Shown here: positions 10,411 to 18,835 of the stretch, piece after piece | How the letters are laid out: each line of letters begins with the position of its first letter | How positions within the stretch are numbered: position 1 is the first letter of the stretch | DNA from: Mesorhizobium sp. B2-7-1 | GTDB taxonomy: Bacteria; Pseudomonadota; Alphaproteobacteria; Rhizobiales; Rhizobiaceae | NCBI RefSeq assembly: GCF_006440735.1 | Contig: NZ_VFUA01000006.1 | Location: 1 to 64,000, forward strand | Reading direction: 5' to 3' | DNA length: 64,000 nt | The notes under the pieces: generated by a model | Databases searched by the model: none | What the model saw: the letters and a program-made list of their open reading frames with translations, nothing else | What the model was told of the DNA's origin: nothing | Made by a program: the position numbers and the translations under genes

Positions 10411-10774
10411 GCCGCCGAACCCCTGCTGATTTCCCCAACGTCGAAACTAAGCGTTAACCACGAGGGGCACAAGCGGCCTGGAGGACACACAAGAGGTATT
10501 ACTTGCTACATAGTTAAGAAATGGAAGATTTTAGAAATGGTTTTATTTTCATCCGCCATTCTCACGACAGACCAAAGTCCTAGGACCTTTGGATGCAAGT
10601 CCGCTAATATGCAGCTAACTCGCTTTATATAAAGGGATATGTTTGAATTCTAATATCGAAGCATGATGGCGTCGGTGTGGCCGAATTGTGAACGAATGGT
10701 TAAAATCACTTGAAAATCGAGGCGAATCAAGCCTTTGTCAAAAATGAAACGGCTTGAAATCGAGTATTGAAAGG
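10411..10774. other. AT-rich divergent intergenic region, no gene seen
   Basis: This gap separates the two tad operons and is much more AT-rich than its neighbours. No convincing coding sequence is present. It contains a near-perfect 21-bp palindrome at 10572-10592 (core GTCCTAGGAC), a TTAACC half-site at 10454, and a degenerate CtrA-like site TTAA-N7-TGAA at 10700-10714. The promoter for cpaF should lie here on the minus strand, but no strong -35/-10 pair was found. Confidence 0.6.
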
Positions 10775-10789
10775 TTAAGCTTCCGTTAA
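10775..10789 (+). promoter_or_regulatory. Candidate CtrA binding site (TTAA-N7-TTAA) upstream of the pilin operon
   Basis: The sequence is TTAA, seven bases, TTAA: an exact match to the bipartite CtrA consensus known from Caulobacter and rhizobia. It ends six bases before the -35 box at 10795, a position that would suit activation. In Caulobacter, pilA transcription depends on CtrA. Binding here is inferred. Confidence 0.6.
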
Positions 10790-10794
10790 TCCGT

Positions 10795-10824
10795 TTGACA
10801 CTGCTTTTTCGCACACCCTAGGAT
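10795..10824 (+). promoter_or_regulatory. Sigma-70-like promoter of the pilin operon
   Basis: TTGACA at 10795-10800 and TAGGAT at 10819-10824 are separated by 18 bases. Transcription would begin near 10831 and leave a leader of about 78 nt before the first pilin start codon. Confidence 0.6.
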
Positions 10825-10908
10825 TGAACGTGACGGGGGATGCTTGGGTATGGGGTTCATCCTTGGCTCTGTCTCGTCGGGTTCAAACCTCCAAAGGGAG
10901 AAATTGGC

Positions 10909-11109
10909 ATGAAGAAGCTCATGACGATGGCCCGGCAGTTCCGCGACGATGATAACGGCGCTGCTATGGTCGAGTATTCGATTCTGATCGGCATCATCAC
11001 CGCAGCGGTGATCGCGATCATCATCGGCGTTGGTATCTACGTGAAAGATCAGTGGACTACGCTGTGCACCAATCTGAAGACTGCGGATACGAAGGTGACC
11101 GGCTGCTGA
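10909..11109 (+). CDS. Flp/Fap major pilin, copy 1
   Basis: The 66-residue prepilin has a short basic leader and the Flp cleavage site NG|AAMVEY (Glu at +5, Tyr at +6), followed by a long Ile/Val/Ala-rich helix and a short tail ending in Cys. CpaA at 5946 should process it. ATG 10909 is preceded by AAGGGAG at 10894-10900. It is the first gene after the CtrA-like box and promoter. It is nearly identical to the next gene; differences are mainly in the tail (KTADTKVTGC here). Confidence 0.95.
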   Translation: MKKLMTMARQFRDDDNGAAMVEYSILIGIITAAVIAIIIGVGIYVKDQWTTLCTNLKTADTKVTGC

Positions 11110-11120
11110 TCCAGAAACTG

Positions 11121-11151
11121 ACCAGGCCCGGCGACGACCTTCGGGCCTGGT
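11121..11151 (+). terminator. Stem-loop after pilin copy 1
   Basis: A ten-base perfect stem (ACCAGGCCCG with CGGGCCTGGT) has an 11-nt loop. There is no U-run, so it may be an attenuator or an mRNA-stabilising hairpin, not a full terminator. The same structure recurs 270 bp downstream with one compensated base pair. Confidence 0.5.
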
Positions 11152-11178
11152 CAATTGGATCCCAAGGGAGAAATTAGC

Positions 11179-11379
11179 ATGAAGAAGCTCATGACCTTGG
11201 CCCGGCAGTTCCGCGACGACGACAACGGCGCTGCCATGGTCGAATACTCCATCCTGATCGGCATCATCACGGCAGCGGTGATCGCGATCATCATTGGCGT
11301 TGGTATTTACGTCAAAGATCAGTGGACCACGCTTTGCACCAATCTCAAGGGTAGCGATGCGAACGTGACCGGTTGCTGA
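11179..11379 (+). CDS. Flp/Fap major pilin, copy 2
   Basis: A second 66-residue Flp prepilin with the same NG|AAMVEY processing site and the same hydrophobic helix as copy 1; the tail reads KGSDANVTGC. ATG 11179 is preceded by the same AAGGGAGAAATTAGC leader layout. The gene is offset exactly 270 bp from copy 1, and the ribosome-binding region and downstream hairpin are duplicated too, so a tandem duplication is the likely origin. Whether both pilins enter one fibre is unknown. Confidence 0.95.
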   Translation: MKKLMTLARQFRDDDNGAAMVEYSILIGIITAAVIAIIIGVGIYVKDQWTTLCTNLKGSDANVTGC

Positions 11380-11390
11380 TCCAGAAACTG

Positions 11391-11421
11391 ACCGGTCCCG
11401 GAGACGACCGTCGGGCCCGGT
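11391..11421 (+). terminator. Stem-loop after pilin copy 2
   Basis: ACCGGTCCCG pairs with CGGGCCCGGT apart from one T-C mismatch. Relative to the first hairpin, an A-T pair has become G-C (compensatory), which suggests the RNA fold is kept. No U-run follows. It may set pilin mRNA levels above those of the downstream assembly genes. Confidence 0.5.
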
Positions 11422-11500
11422 CGACTTGATGTAGCAAGCAATCTCGGGATAGGCGCCGCCTGTCTGCGCTAGCGGGTTACTTGATTGGGGCTTGGGGTAA

Positions 11501-12529
11501 ATGCGCGCTAATACACTGATTATGATCGTGCTCGCCGGTATATTCGGCGTTCTGGCGGTTGTGCTCGTCAATATCTGGCTTGCTGGCCAGCGCAATGCCT
11601 TGGCGCAATCCAACGGCGTTCAGGCGAGCACCGTCGTGGTCGCGGCGGTGCCCTTGAAATTCGGCGACGCTCTGAGCGTCGACAAATTGCGCGAAATTGC
11701 ATGGCCGGCGGGAGCAGTCCCGGTCGGTGCGTTCAAGACCGTCAAGGAAGCGATGGCCGGCGAAGGGGCTCGCCAGGCGCTGCAATCGATCAGCGCCAAT
11801 GAGCCTGTCCTCGCCGCCAAGATCACCGGACCAGGTCAGCGTGCCACGCTGTCGGCGGTGCTCGGCGAAGGCATGAAAGCAGTTTCGATCCGCGTTAACG
11901 ACGTGCTCGGTGTTGCCGGCTTTGTATTTCCCGGCGACAGGGTCGACGTGCTGTTGACCCGCAACGTCCGCGGTGACGACGGTGTCGACAAAAGTTTCGT
12001 CGACGTCCTATTGCAGAGTGTCAAGGTGCTTGCCGTCGACCAGGTTGCCGACGAGAGCAAGGATGCCCCGCAGGTCGTGAAGGCCGTCACGGTCGAAGTC
12101 AGCACCAAGGATGCCCAGAAACTCACTTTGGCTGCGGGTGCCGGCCAGTTGTCGCTGGCGTTGCGCCAAGCTGCCGGCAGCAAGGGCGAGACGAATGAGA
12201 GAGTCACGCTGGCGGATCTGACCGGCGACACGCCGGACGATGTCGCCAAGCGCCAGGCCGAGTTAGACAAGCAGAAAGCCGATGAAGCCGCGCGCAAGCA
12301 AGCCGACGAGAGGATCGACGGACTGGCCAAGGCGGTGGAGCGGGTCGGCAGCCAGATCGACCAGATCAGCAAGACAAAGCCCGTCACGGTCGTGGCCGCC
12401 GCGCCTCAGGCTCAGCCGCAGGTGAAGGAAGTGATCAAATACATCCAGCCTGAACCGCCCAAACTCGCGACAATCGGCGTGTTCCGGGGCGTCAAGCTGG
12501 AATCATACGAAGTGCCGCGACAAGACTGA
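11501..12529 (+). CDS. cpaB: Flp pilus assembly protein CpaB (RcpC)
   Basis: The 342-residue protein has an N-terminal membrane anchor (about residues 5-28) and then a SAF domain (about 40-105) with the VVVAAVPLKFGDALS start and the EGMKAVSIRVNDVLGVAGFV section typical of CpaB. A charged, helical segment rich in Lys/Asp (about 240-290) and a Pro/Gln-rich tail follow. CpaB acts in the periplasm and supports the CpaC secretin. It lies about 120 bp after the second pilin, probably in the same transcript by read-through. Confidence 0.93.
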   Translation: MRANTLIMIVLAGIFGVLAVVLVNIWLAGQRNALAQSNGVQASTVVVAAVPLKFGDALSVDKLREIAWPAGAVPVGAFKTVKEAMAGEGARQALQSISANEPVLAAKITGPGQRATLSAVLGEGMKAVSIRVNDVLGVAGFVFPGDRVDVLLTRNVRGDDGVDKSFVDVLLQSVKVLAVDQVADESKDAPQVVKAVTVEVSTKDAQKLTLAAGAGQLSLALRQAAGSKGETNERVTLADLTGDTPDDVAKRQAELDKQKADEAARKQADERIDGLAKAVERVGSQIDQISKTKPVTVVAAAPQAQPQVKEVIKYIQPEPPKLATIGVFRGVKLESYEVPRQD

Positions 12530-12579
12530 CGAGGGTCGGCGCGGCGGGCTGCCCAAGGCAGCAAACGGGGAGACGGGGA

Positions 12580-14025
12580 ATGCAGGGGTCTTGGATGAGG
12601 ATAGCGGCGGTCGCGCTATCCTTTTTGGTCGCACCGGCGATGCTTGGCCATCCGGCCAGGGCGGCTGACCGGTTCATAGATGTGTCGCGTCCGTCGCTGC
12701 ATCGCGTATTCGTGCCGGTTTCCCAATCGGCCACGATCCAGGTCAACGCGACGCTGGGCGATATCGTCGTCGGCGACGAGAAGATTGCCGATGCGCAGCC
12801 GATGACGGACAAGACGCTCTACATCATCGGCAAGACCGTCGGCACCACCACCGTCAATCTGTTTTCCGAGGACAAGCGCTCGCTCGGTGCCATCCAGATC
12901 GAGGTCGGCCAGGATGTCAGCGACATGGCGGTAGCCATTCGCCAGGTGGCGCCGAAAGCCCGCATCGAGATCGGCTCGATCAATGGCAAGGTTCGCCTGA
13001 GCGGTCACGTCAAGGACGCCGCGACGCTGGCATCGATCGTGGAAGTCACGCAGCAATACGGGCCTGACTCCATCATCAATGCCGTCACTATTGACGACAG
13101 CGAGCAGGTCAATCTGTCGGTCCGCATCCTCGAGGCCAAGCGCAATGCCGGCCGCGATCTTGGCGTCTCGTTCAAAAGCACGAATAGCAGGGGCACGACC
13201 CGGGTCGGGACAGGCATAGCCACGGTAGATAAGGACGGAGCCGAACTAGGCGCGGGCGACCTGGTAAGCGGGCTTCTGTCCAACACCAATCCTTTCGCGG
13301 CGCTGATCACCCGCATCATCGACAGCAACATCAAGGTCGACCTAATCATCGAGGCGCTGGAGGCGAAGGGCGTCGTTCGCACATTGGCCGAACCGAACCT
13401 CACCACGGTGTCCGGCGAGACGGCCAGCTTCAATGCCGGTGGCGAGGTGCCGGTGCGCAGCGTCAACGCGCAAGGTGAGGTCGAGATTCTGTTCAAGCAG
13501 TTCGGCGTCAATTTGAACTTCACGCCGGTGGTGCTTGACGATGGCAAGATCCACATCAAGCTGGCGCCGGAGGTCAGCGACCTGACCGGCTTTACCAGCG
13601 CCGGCGATCCGATCTTCACCAATCGCAAACTGTCGACGGTGGTCGACTTGCGCGACGGCCAGAGCTTCGCGGTGGGCGGCCTGCTCTCCAGCAAAAACAC
13701 CATACAGCAAAACCAAGTGCCATGGCTCGGCCAGGTGCCGATCGTCGGCGCGCTGTTCAAGAATTCGAGCACGGCGAAGGAAGAGACCGAACTGGTGGTC
13801 ATCGTGACTCCGCATCTTGTGCGGCCGGTTAAGCCAGGTGAGCAACTGGCGACGCCTTTCGACAAGACGAGGCCGGCCAACGATCCGGAACTCATGCTGC
13901 TCGGCCAGCTCGAAGTCAGCAAGGACATGATCCGCATGTACGAGCATGGCGACGGCGTCACCGGGCCCTACGGCCACATGCTGGATGTGAAATCGAAGGA
14001 CAAGCTGCTCTATGTCAAAAAGTAA
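12580..14025 (+). CDS. cpaC: Tad pilus outer-membrane secretin CpaC (RcpA)
   Basis: The 481-residue product has a signal peptide ending near ARAA (about residue 29), an N-terminal pilus-and-secretion domain that includes TLGDIVVGDEKIADA, and a BON-like domain (about 105-175). The C-terminal secretin domain includes the EPNLTTVSGETASFNAGGE and VPWLGQVPIVGALFK motifs. It forms the outer-membrane channel for the Flp fibre. A GGGGAGACGGGGA ribosome-binding tract precedes ATG 12580. The next gene starts inside its last 14 bp. Confidence 0.95.
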   Translation: MQGSWMRIAAVALSFLVAPAMLGHPARAADRFIDVSRPSLHRVFVPVSQSATIQVNATLGDIVVGDEKIADAQPMTDKTLYIIGKTVGTTTVNLFSEDKRSLGAIQIEVGQDVSDMAVAIRQVAPKARIEIGSINGKVRLSGHVKDAATLASIVEVTQQYGPDSIINAVTIDDSEQVNLSVRILEAKRNAGRDLGVSFKSTNSRGTTRVGTGIATVDKDGAELGAGDLVSGLLSNTNPFAALITRIIDSNIKVDLIIEALEAKGVVRTLAEPNLTTVSGETASFNAGGEVPVRSVNAQGEVEILFKQFGVNLNFTPVVLDDGKIHIKLAPEVSDLTGFTSAGDPIFTNRKLSTVVDLRDGQSFAVGGLLSSKNTIQQNQVPWLGQVPIVGALFKNSSTAKEETELVVIVTPHLVRPVKPGEQLATPFDKTRPANDPELMLLGQLEVSKDMIRMYEHGDGVTGPYGHMLDVKSKDKLLYVKK

Positions 14026-14314
14026 GCTCCTGCTCGTTCTTCTTGGCACCGGCCTGCTCGCGGGCTGTGCGGCCGACTATCTGAACAATTACGACACGAT
14101 GACGCTGGCTGCGGGCGACTCGCAGAGGACCAACCAGTTGCTGCAAACGGTTGACCCGTACAACCCGGTTTCGAACAATACGAAGATCGAGGGCGACGGG
14201 GCGCGTTCGGTTGGTGTCGTGCAAAAATACAAACTTCCGCCAAGCACCGCAGCGCCGACGACGAACATGACAGTCAATGTCGGGCCGTCGGTTGGAACGA
14301 GCGCGGCCAACTGA
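14012..14314 (+). CDS. Small lipoprotein in the cpaD position of the tad operon
   Basis: The 100-residue product has a lipoprotein signal with the lipobox LLAGC (Cys near residue 19). The mature part is short, polar and Asn/Thr-rich with no recognised domain. It overlaps cpaC by 14 bp, so translation is probably coupled to the secretin. In other alphaproteobacterial tad operons a longer lipoprotein, CpaD, follows cpaC. This one is about half that length, so it may be a reduced or unrelated substitute. Outer-membrane location near the secretin is inferred from context. Confidence 0.75.
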   Translation: MSKSKLLLVLLGTGLLAGCAADYLNNYDTMTLAAGDSQRTNQLLQTVDPYNPVSNNTKIEGDGARSVGVVQKYKLPPSTAAPTTNMTVNVGPSVGTSAAN

Positions 14315-14379
14315 GCTAAAGGATGCGATGGTCGCGCCGGGCAACGAGGGCCGGCGCAGGACGAAGAGAGAGTAAGGTC

Positions 14380-15891
14380 ATGTTGGGGACCATTCGAAGA
14401 TTCTGGCGCGATCAGCGCGGCATGGCGCTTGTCCTCGTCAGCATCATGCTGCCGGCAATTATCGGCTTTTCGTTGCTCGTCATCGACATGAGTCGGGCGA
14501 ACAATCTGAAAAATGATCTGCAGAAGGGTGCCGACGCTTTTGCGCTTGCCGGCGCGGCCGAATTGGACGGTACGAGTGGAGCGTGGGCCCGCGCAGAACG
14601 CGCCATGGCGACCCTTGTCAGCAATGAAACCAACTTCTCCACATCCGGCCGAAATCCCCTGACCTCGGGACAGCCAGGCGGCACTCAGCGGTGCAATAGC
14701 GCGGGAAACATCTCCTGGTGCTTCCTGAAGAGTATTCCAAACGACAACGTCGCCATAACCACCACCAATTACGCCAATACCGACCCAGCAGTTGGTGAAT
14801 TGGAGACCCGATTCGTTCAGGTGACGGTCACGCCGACCGGGTTCGCGGCTCTGTTCCCGGCATCGTTCCTAACCGGCAACTCTGCCAGCAACAGTTTCGA
14901 CATCGGCGCGTCAGCTGTCGCGGGTTTCACGTCGAGCGTTTGCGATTACACCCCGGTGTTCATGTGCAATCCCTACGAAGACACCAGCATCACCGGCGGC
15001 GTGACGTTGGAGCAAGCGGCGCAAAGCCGGCAGTATCGCCGACGGCAAATCGTGCTGCGCGGCGACGGCTCCTATGCGCCCGGCAACTTCGCTTTCCTGT
15101 CCTCGCCTTTTGGAAACGGGGCCAACGAGCTCGAAAAGATGCTCGCGGACTCCAAACCCCAGAATTGTTATTCGCGCGACAGCGTCCAAACGGAGCCAGG
15201 GCAAAACTCCGGTCCCGTGCAGAACGGGATCAACTCGCGGTTCGGCATCAACTCTTCCAGTTATTCGGACGGACCCGCGGTCAACGTGCGTAAGGGCGCA
15301 ATAAACTGGGACCAGTACGTCGCGGACAACAAAGTCAACTACCAAACGGATCCAACCAAGGGAGTCGGCCTTGAGGAGGATTCGTGCCAGATCGCCGGCA
15401 ACTGCACGATGATGGGCGGCCGCATGGGCGCCGGCGACTGGAATTTCGCTCGCTATTGGGCCGCCAACCATCCCAGCCGTACCGTCCCGTCAGCCCTGTC
15501 GGGTACCGGCGCTGACCTTCCGACGCGCTACGAGGTCTATCGCTACGAGATCGATCCTAATGGCGACGGCGACACTTCCGACAGCATTGTCGGCGACGCC
15601 TCGGTCGGCGGCGAAAAGGGCACCCCTCCGGCGGGAGCCGGCAATCCGATCACCACTTCCGATCGCCGCCTGCTCTACGGCGCGATCCTGGACTGCAATG
15701 CGCTCCAGGCAAGCGGTGTAAGTTTCAAGGGCCGAGCGACAGTTCCTGTCAGACGCTTCGGCAGCTTTTTCATCACCGAGCCGATCAAGGACGGCAAGAA
15801 CATCTATGTCGAACTGGTCGACATCACAGGCAAAGGTGGACGCGGCACGCTGGACAACTATCTGCGCGACGAAGCGCAGCTCTACAGGTGA
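14380..15891 (+). CDS. tadG: TadG-like Flp pilus assembly protein
   Basis: The 503-residue protein has an N-terminal TadE/G-like segment: DQRGMALV followed by a hydrophobic helix and the MSRANNLKNDLQKGADAFALAGA motif. A long periplasmic domain rich in Asn, Ser, Gly and Cys follows. The position +5 Glu of pilins is missing (MALVLV), as in other TadG proteins, so processing may not occur. ATG 14380 follows GAGAGAGTAAGG. TadG is thought to anchor or initiate the pilus and contact the envelope. Its stop overlaps the next start (TGATG). Confidence 0.85.
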   Translation: MLGTIRRFWRDQRGMALVLVSIMLPAIIGFSLLVIDMSRANNLKNDLQKGADAFALAGAAELDGTSGAWARAERAMATLVSNETNFSTSGRNPLTSGQPGGTQRCNSAGNISWCFLKSIPNDNVAITTTNYANTDPAVGELETRFVQVTVTPTGFAALFPASFLTGNSASNSFDIGASAVAGFTSSVCDYTPVFMCNPYEDTSITGGVTLEQAAQSRQYRRRQIVLRGDGSYAPGNFAFLSSPFGNGANELEKMLADSKPQNCYSRDSVQTEPGQNSGPVQNGINSRFGINSSSYSDGPAVNVRKGAINWDQYVADNKVNYQTDPTKGVGLEEDSCQIAGNCTMMGGRMGAGDWNFARYWAANHPSRTVPSALSGTGADLPTRYEVYRYEIDPNGDGDTSDSIVGDASVGGEKGTPPAGAGNPITTSDRRLLYGAILDCNALQASGVSFKGRATVPVRRFGSFFITEPIKDGKNIYVELVDITGKGGRGTLDNYLRDEAQLYR

Positions 15892-16448
15892 TGGCGATGT
15901 TCCGAAACGCCGTACGTCATCTGAAGAAATTCCGTCGAGATCAGCGCGGCGCAGTGCTGGTCGAGATGACGCTCGTCGCGCCGCTGATGTTGCTCTTGTC
16001 CGCTGGGGTGTTTGAATTCGGTAATCTCATTCACGACAAGCTGCTGATGGAAGCCGGGCTAACCGACGCGGCCCGCTTTGGCGCTCGCTGCAACAGCCAG
16101 ATGTACACTGATGCCGGCTTGTCGGCGATCGACTGCGCCGACATCGCGACGAACATCGCGGTCTACGGCACGGCCTCACTGACTGTAGACGGAAGTGGCA
16201 AGGTGACAAATACCCCTCGCGTCAGCGGGTGGGAGAAAGCGGATGTGACCGTAACCATCGGTGCCGCCGGCTCCTGCCATGACGCGGTCTCCGGCGGCGT
16301 TACCCAATATCGATCGGTGACAGCGCAGGTGTGCATCGTGAGAGCAGCAGGCACCTACCCCTACAGCGGCGTCGGCATGCTGGCGCTTCTCAACATCGGC
16401 TCGATCACCCTGAGCGGCTCCCACGAGGAGCGGTTGATCCGGTTCTGA
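15891..16448 (+). CDS. tadE: TadE-family pseudopilin
   Basis: The 185-residue product has a basic leader, the processing-like motif RG|AVLVEM (Glu at +5) and a hydrophobic helix, then a periplasmic domain with several Cys. CpaA probably matures it. The ATG overlaps the tadG stop by one base; GTG 15888 is an in-frame alternative. In Tad systems the TadE/TadF pair is needed for fibre assembly and localises to the inner membrane or pilus base. Confidence 0.87.
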   Translation: MAMFRNAVRHLKKFRRDQRGAVLVEMTLVAPLMLLLSAGVFEFGNLIHDKLLMEAGLTDAARFGARCNSQMYTDAGLSAIDCADIATNIAVYGTASLTVDGSGKVTNTPRVSGWEKADVTVTIGAAGSCHDAVSGGVTQYRSVTAQVCIVRAAGTYPYSGVGMLALLNIGSITLSGSHEERLIRF

Positions 16449-16450
16449 CG

Positions 16451-17113
16451 ATGATGAGGCGCTTCGCAAAATCAGAGCACGGTGCGGCCATGGTCGAGAT
16501 GACCATCGTCGCGCCCCTGCTCTTTGCGCTGACGCTCGGCTTCGTCGATTTCGGCTACGCGCTCTACCAATGGAACGGCGCGACCAAGGCCGTCCAGGTG
16601 GGCGCGAGACTTGCCTCGATCTCCGATCCCGTGGTACCGGCAGCCACGCTTGCCAATGCGGCGCCAAGCTCGGTGCCGGGCGCGCCGGTCGTCGCCGGCT
16701 CCTATACGTTCGAATGCAAATATACCGGCAGCACCGGGGCCTGCAAAGACAAGAACGGCACATCCACCAATTTCGACACCAATGCCTCCAATGCCTTCAG
16801 CCGTATCTTCAGGGGCGACACCACCGTCACCAACAACGATACCTGCCCTGCCCTCACCGGAACCCAACGGCCCGGCATGTGCCATTTCTTTCCGGGCCTG
16901 CTGCGAAGCAACGTCGTCATAACCTACTCGGCGACAGGGCTTGGTTTCCAGACCAGGCTTGGCGGTCCTGTGCCGACCATCACCGTCAACCTGCAGAACC
17001 GAACGTTCCAGTTCTTCTTCCTGAGCGGACTGATGGGGTTCGGCAACATCAACATGCCCTCCATGCTAAGCACGGTGACGGGCGAAGACCTGAAAACGAG
17101 CGCGCCACCATGA
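16451..17113 (+). CDS. Second TadE/TadF-family pseudopilin
   Basis: The 220-residue product has the motif HG|AAMVEM, a hydrophobic helix ending LGFVDFGYALYQW, and a Cys-containing periplasmic domain. It starts 3 bp after the preceding gene and overlaps cpaE by four bases (ATGA). With the gene before it, it probably forms the TadE/TadF pseudopilin pair. Confidence 0.87.
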   Translation: MMRRFAKSEHGAAMVEMTIVAPLLFALTLGFVDFGYALYQWNGATKAVQVGARLASISDPVVPAATLANAAPSSVPGAPVVAGSYTFECKYTGSTGACKDKNGTSTNFDTNASNAFSRIFRGDTTVTNNDTCPALTGTQRPGMCHFFPGLLRSNVVITYSATGLGFQTRLGGPVPTITVNLQNRTFQFFFLSGLMGFGNINMPSMLSTVTGEDLKTSAPP

Positions 17114-18273
17114 ACGCCATCGACACCAGAGTTCTCCCGACCAAGCGAAAGCAGGTGGCGCTGTTTTCCACCGATGCGAATTTCAAGCGCGACGTCACCA
17201 CGCGGCTCGATGCGCTGGCGATCTATGACGTCAAGATCTCGGACGCGGCGGAGTTCCTGAAGGGGCCGCCGGTCGACAGCCGGCCCGGCATCATCATCCT
17301 CGATCTCGGCAATGGCGAACTGCTCGGCAATCCGGCGATCGTCGAGGCGCGCGCGGCCTGGGCCTCGGTGCCGCTGATCGCGATCTCGGACGAGCTCACT
17401 TCCGAGCAGACGCGCGTTCTGGTGCGCATGAACGCGTCCGACTGGCTGCACAAGCCGCTCGACGCCAAGGAGCTGCTCAACGCCGTCACCTTCCACGACA
17501 CCGGCAACCAGGGCACCAAGAGCCGGATCGTCACCTTCATCGCCGCCAGCGGCGGCGCCGGCGCCACCACGCTGGCGATCTCGGCGGCCGAGCACCTTGC
17601 CTCGAAATCGGCCGAGCGGGCGGCTTCGACCTGTCTCGTCGACCTCGATTTCCAGAGCGCCAATTGCGGCGCCTATCTCAACCAGTTCAACCAGTTCGAC
17701 CTCACCGGCATCATCGGCCAGCCGGACCGGCTCGACGTCGAGCTGATGGACGTCATCAAGCTCTCGCGGCCGTCCGGGCTCACGCTCTACTCCTTCGAGC
17801 GGCCGCAGCTGCCGTTCGAGCCGCAGGGCTCCGACTTCGTCTTCCGGCTGCTCGATCTCGTCGCCTACCGTTTCGACGACATCGTCATCGACCTGCCCAA
17901 CATCGAGACGCCGTGGCACGATTCGGTGCTGCGCACGAGCGACGAGATCTTCATCGTCTTCGAGCTCAACGTCGCCTCGCTGAGGCAAGGCAAGCGGCTC
18001 TACAAGAAGATCCGCGAATTGCGCGGCAACAAGGTGAACATCACGCTGGTCGCCAACAAGCACAAGCGCAAATGGTTCGGCAACCACTTCTCACGCAGCG
18101 AGCTGGAGAAGATCTTCAAGGCGCCGCACATCAAGTCGCTGGCGCTGGACAACGCGCTGCTTGCCGATGCGCTGAACCGCGCCATCCTGCCTTCCGAGGT
18201 GGACGGACGCGCGCGCTTCAACAAGGACTTGAAACGCATGTTCAAGGAACGGCTGGACAATGCCCAGCGCTAG
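17110..18273 (+). CDS. cpaE: Pilus assembly ATPase-like localisation protein CpaE (TadZ)
   Basis: The 387-residue protein has an atypical receiver-like N-terminal domain (about 14-130, with IIILDLGNGE) and a MinD/ParA-like domain from about 138. The P-loop reads ASGGAGATT, so the Lys normally found in the deviant Walker A motif is replaced; this is common in CpaE-type proteins. In Caulobacter CpaE sets the polar position of the pilus machinery. The open frame extends far upstream through the pseudopilin gene, but ATG 17110 with a four-base overlap is the sensible start. Confidence 0.92.
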   Translation: MNAIDTRVLPTKRKQVALFSTDANFKRDVTTRLDALAIYDVKISDAAEFLKGPPVDSRPGIIILDLGNGELLGNPAIVEARAAWASVPLIAISDELTSEQTRVLVRMNASDWLHKPLDAKELLNAVTFHDTGNQGTKSRIVTFIAASGGAGATTLAISAAEHLASKSAERAASTCLVDLDFQSANCGAYLNQFNQFDLTGIIGQPDRLDVELMDVIKLSRPSGLTLYSFERPQLPFEPQGSDFVFRLLDLVAYRFDDIVIDLPNIETPWHDSVLRTSDEIFIVFELNVASLRQGKRLYKKIRELRGNKVNITLVANKHKRKWFGNHFSRSELEKIFKAPHIKSLALDNALLADALNRAILPSEVDGRARFNKDLKRMFKERLDNAQR

Positions 18274-18835
18274 CCGATCCACCGCCGCGCATCTGGCCGG
18301 CGCCTGCCTGGCGGGCATGGTGCTGGTGTCGACCTGCGGTTTCGCGCAAGCCGGATCCGGGTTGCCGCCGCTGCCTGCCATGGGCCCCAGCCTGCGCAAG
18401 GCGGTCGTCTTCCAGTCCGGCGAGCAGCCAGGCACGATCGTCATCCGCAAAAACGAGAAGGCGCTCTATCTGGTGACGGGCCAGGGCCAGGCGCTGCGCT
18501 ACCAGATCAGCGTCGGCCGCGACGGCTTCGGCTGGACCGGGACTGTCAAGGTCGCCTCCAAGACCGAATGGCCGGAATGGCGCCCGCCCAAGGAAATGCG
18601 CGCGCGCCAGCGGGAGCTGCCGGCGATGGTGCCGGCCGGTCCCTACAATCCGCTCGGCGCCCGGGCGCTCTATCTGTCGCGCGACGGGCGCGACACGCTC
18701 TATCGCATCCATGGCACCAACGATCCCAAGGGCGTCGGTTTCGACGGCACGTCCGGATGCTTCCGGCTGACGAACACCGATGTGATCGATCTCTTCAAAC
18801 GCGTCGCGGTGGGCGCAAAGGTGGTGGTTGAATGA
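18260..18835 (+). CDS. L,D-transpeptidase (YkuD family)
   Basis: The 191-residue product has a signal peptide (cleavage near AQAGS, residue 32) and a YkuD domain. The catalytic motif is HGTND (His151) and SGCFRLTNTDVIDL (Cys167, Arg169). Such enzymes make 3-3 cross-links in peptidoglycan or attach proteins to it. It overlaps the end of cpaE by 14 bp and overlaps the next gene by 4 bp, so it is translated as part of the tad operon. A role in anchoring the pilus machine to the wall is possible but inferred only from this coupling. Confidence 0.88.
   Translation: MPSASRSTAAHLAGACLAGMVLVSTCGFAQAGSGLPPLPAMGPSLRKAVVFQSGEQPGTIVIRKNEKALYLVTGQGQALRYQISVGRDGFGWTGTVKVASKTEWPEWRPPKEMRARQRELPAMVPAGPYNPLGARALYLSRDGRDTLYRIHGTNDPKGVGFDGTSGCFRLTNTDVIDLFKRVAVGAKVVVE

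Noticed and set aside
11121..11151. Strong intrinsic terminator after the first pilin
   Set aside because: The stem is good but no U-run follows, so read-through to the second pilin and cpaB is expected.
16570..17109. In-frame upstream extension of cpaE
   Set aside because: It would run through the pseudopilin gene in another frame. ATG 17110 with a four-base overlap fits the family length.
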